Part shown: one piece after another, positions 24,621-32,254 of the stretch
How the letters are laid out: every line of letters begins with the position of its first letter
Position numbering within the stretch: the first letter of the stretch is position 1
Source: CAXGTL01 sp964012725
GTDB lineage: Archaea; Nanobdellota; Nanobdellia; Woesearchaeales; CAXGTL01
Assembly: GCA_964012725.1 (NCBI GenBank)
Contig: CAXGTL010000011.1
Location: 1 to 33,333 of the forward strand
Direction: 5' to 3'
Length of the DNA: 33,333 nt
Translations under genes and position numbers: made by a program
Notes under the pieces: generated by a model
Database searches by the model: none
What the model was told of the DNA's origin: nothing
What the model saw: only the letters and a program-made list of their open reading frames with translations

Positions 24621-26318
24621 TTATTCCATTACTTTGATTCTTCGAATTTTAACTCTTTGATCACTTCCTGTTGAAATAATTGTTCTCATTTCATAAGTTC
24701 CTGCTTCTGCATCTTCAGGAATTTGGAATCTAACTTCGTTGTTTATTAAGTCATCTTCTTCTAATTCAAAAGGACCAAATTCTTTGATTAAATTTAGTTT
24801 TGGAATTATTACATGAATTACTGCTTGTTCAATGTCTTCTTCATTATAATTACTTAAAGTAACTGAAACATCCATTAATTCTCCTGGTTTGTAGTAAACT
24901 TGATTACCATTTGTTCTTATTCTATTAACAAAGATATCTCTTTCGTTACTATCTAATTCATCAGGTGATTCAATAACACTAATTGTTACAGAATCTGTAT
25001 CTTCATATTGACCATCTGAAACTGTTAATCTAAATACATAAGTTCCAGTTATTTGTGGTTTGAAAGTTGCAACTTCTTGGTCTGCATTTTCAATTGTTAC
25101 TGTTGGTCCTGATTGTAATTCCCATTGATAACTTTGGATTGTTGCAAATTCAGGTCTTTTATCTTTTTCATATGAATTTGAACCATCTAATAATGATGTT
25201 TTGTCAACTACAACTTCTCTATCTTGACCAGCATCTGATATTGGTGGTTGATTATAATTATCAACTGTAAATATACCTGAATATGTTGAATCAATTGCTT
25301 GTCCAAGTTTTGTTACAATCATTTTTAATCTGTATTCATTTCCATCTTGTAATAATAATGTATCCCAAAGATATGAACCTGTTTCTGCTGCTACATCTGA
25401 TGCGATTTCTGTCCATTCTCCTGCACCTGAATAAGCATAGAATAAATTAACAAATAATCCTGGAGTTGGATGATTAATTAACCATGATATTTCATAGTTA
25501 TCTCCAAATACAGCACTATCTTCATTTGGGTTAACAAATGAAATTGTTTCATCAGATGATAAAACTGTAATTTCTATTTCTTTATATGCTGTTAATCCAT
25601 TATTATCAGTTACATGTAAGAATGCATTGTAAGTTCCAGGTGTATCATATGTATGTACAACTGTTCCTTGTTCTTCATCAAGATCAATGCTTGTTCCATC
25701 TTGGAAATTTAAGATTGTATATTTTACTTCATTATCGTCTGAAACATCGTAAGTAAATGTTACTTCTAATGATGCTTGACCTGATACTTGGTTAGCTGTA
25801 AATTCGTTTATTTTAGGATGTTCTGTTTCTTGTTCAACATCTTCAGCAACCATTTTTGATCTTATTACAATGTTTTTTGTTTCAGGGTTGAAATAAAATA
25901 TTTCATCATAACCATTGTTTGAAACTTCACATCTGTAATAATCTATATCATTTAATTGTGTTAAATCACACATTGTGTTGAAAACTTGGTTTCCATTTGT
26001 GTGTTGTAAAAAGTCTCCTTGACCAGATAATGTGTCTAGTTTTGGATCAAATAACATTGTAAAATCTGTGTCTTTATAATCTTCTGCTTGGTAAACAAGA
26101 TCATAAACTATACCTGATGGAACATTATTAAATTCTGCAATTGGTTGTGCAGTTTTAGTTATTCCACCTAATGTTACAGTTACATCGTCTAGCATATTTG
26201 TTAAATCATTATAATCATATGCTGCTGTTTGTACATTATATGTACTTGCTGCTGTTGCTCCAAATGAAAACAAAGCTAGCATAAGCACCAATGTTAAAAT
26301 AAATATTGAGTTTTTCAT
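24621..26318 (-). CDS. Secreted PKD-domain surface protein
   Basis: The protein has 565 residues: signal peptide (cut near residue 23, FGATAAS), an unassigned N-terminal domain to about 165 with a Cys pair, a PKD domain about 166-253 (HTYDTPGTYNAFLHVTDNNG), a Ser/Thr-rich GPI-anchor-type beta domain about 256-355 (ISWLINHPTPGLFVNL), a second PKD/REJ-like domain about 358-452 (SDAGQDREVVVD..., GTYVFRLTVSDGQYEDTDS), and a C-terminal COG1361-like beta domain. There is no C-terminal helix, so it is secreted or held by other surface proteins. It has no N-X-S/T sequon. An AGAGGT site lies about nine bases before ATG 26318. Likely a cell-envelope or adhesion protein; the partner is unknown. Confidence 0.85.
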   Translation of the reverse strand: MKNSIFILTLVLMLALFSFGATAASTYNVQTAAYDYNDLTNMLDDVTVTLGGITKTAQPIAEFNNVPSGIVYDLVYQAEDYKDTDFTMLFDPKLDTLSGQGDFLQHTNGNQVFNTMCDLTQLNDIDYYRCEVSNNGYDEIFYFNPETKNIVIRSKMVAEDVEQETEHPKINEFTANQVSGQASLEVTFTYDVSDDNEVKYTILNFQDGTSIDLDEEQGTVVHTYDTPGTYNAFLHVTDNNGLTAYKEIEITVLSSDETISFVNPNEDSAVFGDNYEISWLINHPTPGLFVNLFYAYSGAGEWTEIASDVAAETGSYLWDTLLLQDGNEYRLKMIVTKLGQAIDSTYSGIFTVDNYNQPPISDAGQDREVVVDKTSLLDGSNSYEKDKRPEFATIQSYQWELQSGPTVTIENADQEVATFKPQITGTYVFRLTVSDGQYEDTDSVTISVIESPDELDSNERDIFVNRIRTNGNQVYYKPGELMDVSVTLSNYNEEDIEQAVIHVIIPKLNLIKEFGPFELEEDDLINNEVRFQIPEDAEAGTYEMRTIISTGSDQRVKIRRIKVME

Positions 26319-26375
26319 TTTTATTATACCTCTTGGTTTGGTTTTGTTTTATTTTGTTTTGTTTGTTTTGAATTA

Positions 26376-26395
26376 ATTAAAATAATTAAAAAAAA
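26376..26395 (-). terminator. Oligo-T tract after the 264-residue protein gene
   Basis: Eight T in a row directly follow the stop at 26396 on the minus strand, then further T-rich sequence. It fits archaeal intrinsic termination. Confidence 0.5.
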
Positions 26396-27190
26396 TTAAA
26401 AATTTGCATCTGATGGTGTTCCTGGACTTGAATAGAATCCTGGTTCAGGATCAATAGATTGAGATCCAGTTCCTGTTACTGATCCACCTTCATTAGGGAA
26501 TCCTTTTTCATAAAGTAATATTCCTCCTAAAGCTTGTGCTTCAGTTATTTCACCAGTAAGCATTTTTTGAATCATTACTGCTTGAGATCCTGAAACAAAA
26601 TAGTTTTCTGCATGGTTTCTATCTTTATGTTTATTCAATGTTTCATCTAATGCAATACCTACCAGAGCAATCAAAGCTTCACGATTATTATGTGCGTGGT
26701 ACTTTGCTTGATCAATAAATTTTTCTGCTTGATATTTTGCTTGATCTCTTGCTTTTTTAAAGAAGTTTCTTTTTTCACCTGGTGTTTCTTGTTGTCCACC
26801 AATAGGAGGTGTTTTTTTAGATCCTGTAAGTGTTGGAGTATTTAATTTATCTTCAATTGATTGTGCATTAACATATTGTTCTTGTGATAATGGCAAACCT
26901 TTATCAATAACTTCGTATTGTCCCTTATCTTTTAAAACAACTTCAAGTTGTCTTGTTTCAGACTTAAATCTAAATTCACATCCTAAATCACGATAAGCAT
27001 TCATATTATCTTCTGTTATATTAAAAATCATACCATTTTCATCTTTGTATTTTTGAGCTAATTCTAAAAAATTTTTAGAATTATAAGCATTTTGTTTTAT
27101 TGGTTCTGCTCCAACTTTTGAAGCTCCATACAATACTGCTCCTGCTATTAATAAACCTGTATATAAAGTTGTTTTTGTTGTTTTATTCAT
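26396..27190 (-). CDS. Exported or anchored protein of unknown function
   Basis: The protein has 264 residues from ATG 27190, which has a GGAGGG ribosome site seven bases upstream; a GTG at 27205 overlaps that site and is rejected. A short basic N-terminus and one hydrophobic helix (TLYTGLLIAGAVLYGAS) form a signal peptide or anchor. The middle is mixed alpha/beta-like (CEFRFKSETRQLEVVLKD), then comes a Pro/Gly/Thr linker, an alpha-helical Ala/Lys-rich stretch (KKARDQAKYQAEKFIDQAKYHA) with an internal QAKY repeat, and a Gly/Ser/Pro-rich end. I do not recognise a family. It lies between the surface proteins and the P-loop/coiled-coil genes and shares their strand. Confidence 0.7.
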   Translation of the reverse strand: MNKTTKTTLYTGLLIAGAVLYGASKVGAEPIKQNAYNSKNFLELAQKYKDENGMIFNITEDNMNAYRDLGCEFRFKSETRQLEVVLKDKGQYEVIDKGLPLSQEQYVNAQSIEDKLNTPTLTGSKKTPPIGGQQETPGEKRNFFKKARDQAKYQAEKFIDQAKYHAHNNREALIALVGIALDETLNKHKDRNHAENYFVSGSQAVMIQKMLTGEITEAQALGGILLYEKGFPNEGGSVTGTGSQSIDPEPGFYSSPGTPSDANF

Positions 27191-27598
27191 TATAATACCC
27201 TCCACAATGTATTAATTGTGTATTTTGTGTTTGTTAATCTCTATCTTTTGACCTTCTTTTTTGATTTAATAGTAATTTTGAGTATATTAACCAACATAGT
27301 GGTTAAAATAAAGCCCTATTTAAATATAAAGTTTAATCATTACTTAACCTATTTAAATATGGTTGCGAACTTATCCCCCTTTATAAAGCCCTCTTTTTTG
27401 CAACAATTTAACTATAAGAACAGCCAAATTATCTATGTTATCAAGGAGTAATAGATAATATATAAAGTTTTTGGTCTGTTAGTATGTATAAGTGGTTAAC
27501 TTTGCCTTAATTTTATTACTGAAGTCATGTAACACTCCAAATTAGGCCAAATCAAAGGTTTTAAGCCTTGGCACCTACTTTTTGGTGATTTAATTATT
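27191..27598. other. Long intergenic region with repeats, no gene seen
   Basis: This is the longest non-coding stretch here. It contains a perfect 7-bp inverted repeat TTAACCA/TGGTTAA (27287-27306), two copies of the 13-mer CCTATTTAAATAT (27315-27327 and 27348-27360), TATA-like ATATATAAAG near 27455-27464, and a CACC/GGTG hairpin near 27571-27586. A promoter for the 264-residue protein gene should be in the part nearest 27190 but no TATA box stands out. Neither a tRNA nor a C/D-box pattern could be completed. Confidence 0.4.
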
Positions 27599-30028
27599 TT
27601 AAGCTTTAATGTGAAATTTTTGCCCAACTTCTTGATTTATAGATACGTGTTGAGATTCTCGAAATAATGTGTCCCACATTCTTTTTTTTGCAGGATACAT
27701 AATAATCCAATCAGCTAAAAATTGATTATAATCAAAATCAGGTATATTTTGTTGTGATTGGAATCTTATTTTATGCATAAACTTGCACAAATCCATTAAT
27801 ACTGATTCTAAATCTTGAACAAAAGGTAATTGATTAAATCCTTTTTCAAAATCTTCTATAACTTCTTGATGATTATGATACATATTTGCTATTTTTGAAT
27901 TTAAATTTAATACATCTGAATTAGCTTTTTTTATTTCTGTAGTTAAACGTAAAATTTCATTATCAAGATCTTTAATTTTTTGTTCGGGGTCTTGGATATT
28001 TTGTTTAATTGTTTGTACTGCTTTTTTCTTTGAAAAACCTTTTTCCATAAAATGATTAAAAAGACTAACAGCAACCTCTGTACATTTTTTTGCTTTAGAA
28101 TATATTTCTTGTTTTTTTCTTTCTTTTTCTAATTTTATTTTTCTTTTAAAACTTTGTTCTAATTCATGTTTTTTTTCCTCTCTTTTAACTAAATTTTTAT
28201 TTAGTTCAGGAAGAGCTTTTACAAAATGAGGAACAGGAATAAAATAAGATGTTAACTTTTTAATATCTTCATCATGTTTCCAAATATGAAAATATTTGTA
28301 TTTTGGTCTAAATAAATCTATAATTTTGTCTAAGTTCTGGGAATGTTCAACAACACAAGGTTCCCATGCAAATCTTGTAACATATACAGGATAAGTTTCA
28401 TGTAATAATGTTAAACTATCTAATTGAGTTTCATCCTCTATATTTATGTTAGGTGCTAAGAAAAAAATATTTGGATCATATCTTTGTCTTAAATCTTGAA
28501 TCTCTGCAAACAAACCTTCCCCTAATTTTTCAAGAACTGAAATCAATTTCCAGTCAATATGATTTTTTAAATATTTAGATGATAATTCACCAGAAGGTTT
28601 TAAATCATCTTTAATTAATTTTGATTTGAATTTTTTATATTCATCTTCATTAGATTTCATTTTATCTGTTAATTCATCTTTAGATTGATTTTGAGATTCT
28701 TTTCTAAATACAGATGGGATATAATTATAAACTCCCTTTATGTAAGGATCTGCAGTTTGAAAAGCAAAAATATTTTTTTTCTCGTCTTCCACAATCTCAA
28801 AAAAATCATGATCAGGAATATCAATACCTAAATTTTGGACGATGGTAAATAATTCTTTTTCATCATATCCTCTTACTAATAAATAAGGTAATGTTCTTAA
28901 AAAAATGTCTGCAACTGTTTGTTTTTTAAATCCATGCTTCCACTGTATTAATCTAAAAACATTTTCAACTTGCTTAGGATAATATTCTTCTAATAAAAAT
29001 AAAGCAACTTTATGTGTGTTTTCAATATTTTCATTATAATTAAAAATATTTTTTGTAACAATATCTGCTATATTTATTTTTCCAAAATATTGTTGAACTA
29101 AATGCACTGGTAAACCTATACGAATCATTGCTTGTATTTTTTTATCATTATCATAATCCATATCAACAATAGTATCAATTATTTTTTTTGAAAATTGTTT
29201 TGTTCTTGAATGTTTAGGCTTTGCTTGTTCAAATAAAATTTTGTATAAAGAATCTCTTGAATCTTTGCATTCTTTTTCTAAATCTCCCACTTGGTTAGGA
29301 TTATTAAATCTTAAGTCTGCTTGAATTTCTGCTAATAAATATAATTGTATTAATACTTGTTCTTTTTCCAATGATTGGTGTTGAGCAAGAACTTCAATTC
29401 TTTTTTGTTCTTGTTCATTATAAGAATTTAAATCTAAAACTGTTGAAGAATATGCTTTATAATGTTCTTTGGTAATCTCTGTTAAAATATTTCCTGATGC
29501 CCCAATTCTATCAAAAGAAACAAAATTGACAATTGGTGCTTGGTTTGTATAATCTGTATAAACCTCACCACCAGGTAAACAAGTCATATTTAGACCTGAA
29601 CTGCCTTCTAATATTTGATCTAAAAATTGAGTATTTTTTTCAACATCTTTGTTACTATAAACTTCAATAAAAGAATAAATTAAATCAACAATTCCTTCTT
29701 GTTTTAAAAAATAATCACCAAATAAATGCATAAAATCTGTATCTTTATCTAATTCTATTCCAAAGATTTTTATTAAATCTTTTTTTAATTTACCCATATT
29801 AAAAAAATAAGCTTCTGAACCAGGGTTTTGTTCTACATGGTCATAACATCTTTGTTTAGAATCTGCTAATAATTTTGATAGAATTAATGAAGTAAATACA
29901 CTTTTTCCAGTTTTAGGATCACCAGAGAGAATGATTTTTGGTGAATTTGGTCCTAAGAAATATTGAAGAAAATCTACGTAATTGTTTATACGTTGTCTTG
30001 GTTGAAGATTTTTGTAATTACTTTCCAT
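27599..30028 (-). CDS. Large P-loop NTPase-like protein of unknown function
   Basis: The protein has 809 residues. IILSGDPKTGKSVFTS is a clear Walker A (GDPKTGKS, 36-43), and IVNFVSFD around residues 173-180 is a possible Walker B. No other family motif is visible. A second region (about 470-600) has NIFFLAPNINIEDE and PVYVTRFAWEP stretches suggesting another alpha/beta domain. About 640-735 is a charged coiled coil (KKHELEQSFKRKIKLEKERKKQ, and heptads in KIKDLDNEILRLTTEIKKA). No membrane helix is seen, so it is cytosolic. It sits between two genes for unassigned membrane proteins on the same strand, so a role as motor or regulator of a membrane complex is possible; this is inference. Start ATG 30028 has AAAGGA close upstream. 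Confidence 0.75.
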   Translation of the reverse strand: MESNYKNLQPRQRINNYVDFLQYFLGPNSPKIILSGDPKTGKSVFTSLILSKLLADSKQRCYDHVEQNPGSEAYFFNMGKLKKDLIKIFGIELDKDTDFMHLFGDYFLKQEGIVDLIYSFIEVYSNKDVEKNTQFLDQILEGSSGLNMTCLPGGEVYTDYTNQAPIVNFVSFDRIGASGNILTEITKEHYKAYSSTVLDLNSYNEQEQKRIEVLAQHQSLEKEQVLIQLYLLAEIQADLRFNNPNQVGDLEKECKDSRDSLYKILFEQAKPKHSRTKQFSKKIIDTIVDMDYDNDKKIQAMIRIGLPVHLVQQYFGKINIADIVTKNIFNYNENIENTHKVALFLLEEYYPKQVENVFRLIQWKHGFKKQTVADIFLRTLPYLLVRGYDEKELFTIVQNLGIDIPDHDFFEIVEDEKKNIFAFQTADPYIKGVYNYIPSVFRKESQNQSKDELTDKMKSNEDEYKKFKSKLIKDDLKPSGELSSKYLKNHIDWKLISVLEKLGEGLFAEIQDLRQRYDPNIFFLAPNINIEDETQLDSLTLLHETYPVYVTRFAWEPCVVEHSQNLDKIIDLFRPKYKYFHIWKHDEDIKKLTSYFIPVPHFVKALPELNKNLVKREEKKHELEQSFKRKIKLEKERKKQEIYSKAKKCTEVAVSLFNHFMEKGFSKKKAVQTIKQNIQDPEQKIKDLDNEILRLTTEIKKANSDVLNLNSKIANMYHNHQEVIEDFEKGFNQLPFVQDLESVLMDLCKFMHKIRFQSQQNIPDFDYNQFLADWIIMYPAKKRMWDTLFRESQHVSINQEVGQKFHIKA

Positions 30029-30063
30029 TTTCCTTTTGTTGTTTTTTGTGTCATGTTTTGTTT

Positions 30064-30084
30064 AAAAAAATAAAATAAAAAAAA
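30064..30084 (-). terminator. Oligo-T tract after the coiled-coil protein gene
   Basis: On the minus strand the stop at 30087 is followed within two bases by T8, T4 and T7 runs separated by single A, a good archaeal intrinsic terminator. It suggests that the P-loop gene downstream is transcribed separately or by readthrough. Confidence 0.5.
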
Positions 30085-30086
30085 GA

Positions 30087-32096
30087 TTATTTCTTTCCTT
30101 TGAATTTTGACTTTATTAAATCCATTAATTTGACTGTTTTGTCATAATTGTCTTTCCAAAGACCTTTTTCTTCTTCAGTTTTTTCAAGTTTTTCTGAAGT
30201 TTGTCCTAGTTCTTCTGTAGTTTGGTCAAGTTTTTCTGAAGTTTGTCCTAGTTCTTCTGTAGTTTGGTCAAGTTTATCTACAGTTTTACCAAGATCATCT
30301 TTAGTTTTACCTAAATCATTTGTAACTTCTTCAACTGTACCTTCTAATCCTACAATTGTTCCATCTTGTTCAACAATTGTTTTTTCATGCTCAAAAATTG
30401 TTCCTTCTTTTTCTTTTAATAATTCATTCTTTGTTTTAATTACAAGACCATATGCTGTTTTAGCTTTATTTTGAAAATTATTCCAGGTTTCTTGTGCTGT
30501 TCTTGTAAAGTTTCCAGCATTTTGATATATTAATAATGCCAATAAACTACCTATTACAATTGTGTTACCCATATTACTAAAAGCTAATTTTTTATTAGTT
30601 TTAACACCAGCTTTTGTTTCTATTGTTTCTTGTTCAACATAACCGATTTGAAGAGTTGTTTTTCTGTGTCTTGCTTCAGCTTTTCTGTTAATACTTTTTT
30701 CTTGTATTTTATTAAGTTTAATAATTTTTAATTCTAGTCTTTCTTCTCTTAGTTCTGCTATTTCATTTTTAATGTTCATTATTGCTATTTCCCCTACTTG
30801 ACCTTCTTGTCCTGGAGCAGGCAAAAGTAATGTTTTATCATGTATTTCTTTATTTTTTTTTGATATCTTATCTTCAACTTTTGTTCTAGCTTGATAAATG
30901 TTTTCAATATATGTTTTTAATTCTCTAAAATCAGCTGAATATTTTAAATCATATTCTGTATCTGTTTCAAAGATATCAAAAGCTGTTTTATGGTCTATAT
31001 TGTATTCAGCATCTTTTTCTAATCTTTTTGCTAATTCAAGTCTACCTTCAAGATTGTATTTATCTTGTGCACAAGCTTCGATTAAATTATTAACATCTTT
31101 TGCTAATCTTTTTCTTAATCTTTTTGTATTGTTTTGGTTAGGTTCTAAGATGTCTGCAACTTTTTTCATTAATTCATCTGCTTCTACAGAATGTTCCTTT
31201 TTATAATTTGCAAACATTAGTTCTAATTTTGGAACATGATACTGAACATTTCCTGTTCTAATATCAGACATTAAAGGTCCTACATGTTCTTGATCTAATA
31301 AACCAGCAACTGCTTGTCTTATTTCTTGTATTTTGTAATCTCTTAAGAAGTTCCATTTAATTCCAAAGTTTTTTTCTCTGTCTGTTTTAGGTTTTGTATC
31401 TCCTAAATATAATTCAACATCTGAAACTAATTTATCTTGTACAACTTCTGAATCTACAAGCTGTGGTTTTTGACCTTCTGGTGTTTGTGCATCAAGTTTC
31501 CTTTGTTCTATTAATTCATATATATCAAATAATGTAACTGGTTGACCTTCACGTTTTGAAGAATTTCTATGATTTGAGAAAATATATCCTTGAGTTTTTC
31601 CAGTTTGATCATATTCATCTTTGAATTTGTCTGCTATTGTATTACAAAAAGCCTGTTCAGGTTGTTTATTAATTGGTTTAACTAAAAGTTTACCTTTATC
31701 GTCATAAGCTCCTTCTGAGAATATAGTTCCATCTTCAGCAGCATCTTTAATTATTTGTCCTGAAGCTTTATCATCGAAATAATGATCTTCAATATAGTCT
31801 TGCCTTATTCTTGATGCCATCCATAATCTAGCATCAGAATCAACAATTTTATCACCAGGACCACTATTTGAAGCATCAATATCAAATCCTTCTCTGTAAT
31901 CATCTACAACTTTAACTTTTTGTGATGGTGTTTGTTGTTGTATAATTTCTGGAGTTTGTCGATCACCATTATCTTTTGCTTCTAGAGCAGTTAATTTTTC
32001 CTTCATTTCCATGAATGCTTCCATATCAACTGTTTGAGTTCCAATTGGTTCTGTTCCTTGATTTTGATCTTGTGCTTTATAATTTTCTGTTGCCAT
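30087..32096 (-). CDS. Membrane protein with C-terminal coiled coil, unknown function
   Basis: The protein has 669 residues. The first ~75 are Gln/Lys/Asp-rich and probably disordered, followed by a large mostly helical charged domain (to about 500) including a coiled-coil-like KVEDKISKKNKEIHDK...ELREERLELK segment. One hydrophobic helix lies near 507-527 (NTIVIGSLLALLIYQ). The C-terminal ~140 residues form a coiled coil with heptad-like repeats, including two identical 14-residue units LDQTTEELGQTSEK encoded by a tandem 42-bp duplication. Topology is not decided: there is no signal peptide, so the large N-domain is probably cytosolic and the coil outside. A GGGGGAT ribosome site precedes ATG 32096. 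I recognise no family. Confidence 0.75.
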   Translation of the reverse strand: MATENYKAQDQNQGTEPIGTQTVDMEAFMEMKEKLTALEAKDNGDRQTPEIIQQQTPSQKVKVVDDYREGFDIDASNSGPGDKIVDSDARLWMASRIRQDYIEDHYFDDKASGQIIKDAAEDGTIFSEGAYDDKGKLLVKPINKQPEQAFCNTIADKFKDEYDQTGKTQGYIFSNHRNSSKREGQPVTLFDIYELIEQRKLDAQTPEGQKPQLVDSEVVQDKLVSDVELYLGDTKPKTDREKNFGIKWNFLRDYKIQEIRQAVAGLLDQEHVGPLMSDIRTGNVQYHVPKLELMFANYKKEHSVEADELMKKVADILEPNQNNTKRLRKRLAKDVNNLIEACAQDKYNLEGRLELAKRLEKDAEYNIDHKTAFDIFETDTEYDLKYSADFRELKTYIENIYQARTKVEDKISKKNKEIHDKTLLLPAPGQEGQVGEIAIMNIKNEIAELREERLELKIIKLNKIQEKSINRKAEARHRKTTLQIGYVEQETIETKAGVKTNKKLAFSNMGNTIVIGSLLALLIYQNAGNFTRTAQETWNNFQNKAKTAYGLVIKTKNELLKEKEGTIFEHEKTIVEQDGTIVGLEGTVEEVTNDLGKTKDDLGKTVDKLDQTTEELGQTSEKLDQTTEELGQTSEKLEKTEEEKGLWKDNYDKTVKLMDLIKSKFKGKK
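30185..30268. repeat. Tandem duplication of a 42-bp coding unit
   Basis: Two identical 42-base copies (30185-30226 and 30227-30268) encode LDQTTEELGQTSEK twice in the coiled coil of the 669-residue protein. Seven bases of a third unit match before divergence. Weaker relatives of the unit (LGKTKDDLGKTVDK, LEKTEEE) flank them, so the coil grew by repeated duplication. Exact identity implies a recent event. Confidence 0.95.
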
Positions 32097-32254
32097 GTTT
32101 TATCCCCCACGATAAATTATATTTTATTTTATATTTATTTGAATATGATTAAATCTAAGTTAATCTAAATTTTATCTATACCTATTTTATAATATCAGAA
32201 CATCTCTTTTTAATTACTAGGTGGTAATGATGGTAATATATAAATGTTTTGGTG
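32097..32254 (-). promoter_or_regulatory. Promoter and ribosome site of the coiled-coil protein gene
   Basis: On the minus strand AAATAAATATAAAAT (about 32127-32141) is TATA-like and would start transcription around 32107, just ahead of the GGGGGAT ribosome site (about 32103-32109) and ATG 32096. The rest of the 158 bases is A/T-rich with no clear hairpin. Confidence 0.4.

Noticed and set aside
27191..27205. GTG start for the 264-residue protein
   Set aside because: The codon overlaps the GGAGGG ribosome site that is well spaced from ATG 27190.
27450..27598. tRNA or C/D-box RNA in the long gap
   Set aside because: A CUGA-like box and short stems are present, but no matching C box, cloverleaf or T-loop sequence could be completed.
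30185..30268. CRISPR-like repeat
   Set aside because: The copies are directly adjacent with no spacers and lie in frame in a coding region.
30148..30474. Plus-strand ORF with Ser/Val repeats
   Set aside because: It mirrors the tandem repeats of the coiled-coil gene on the other strand and has no start context.
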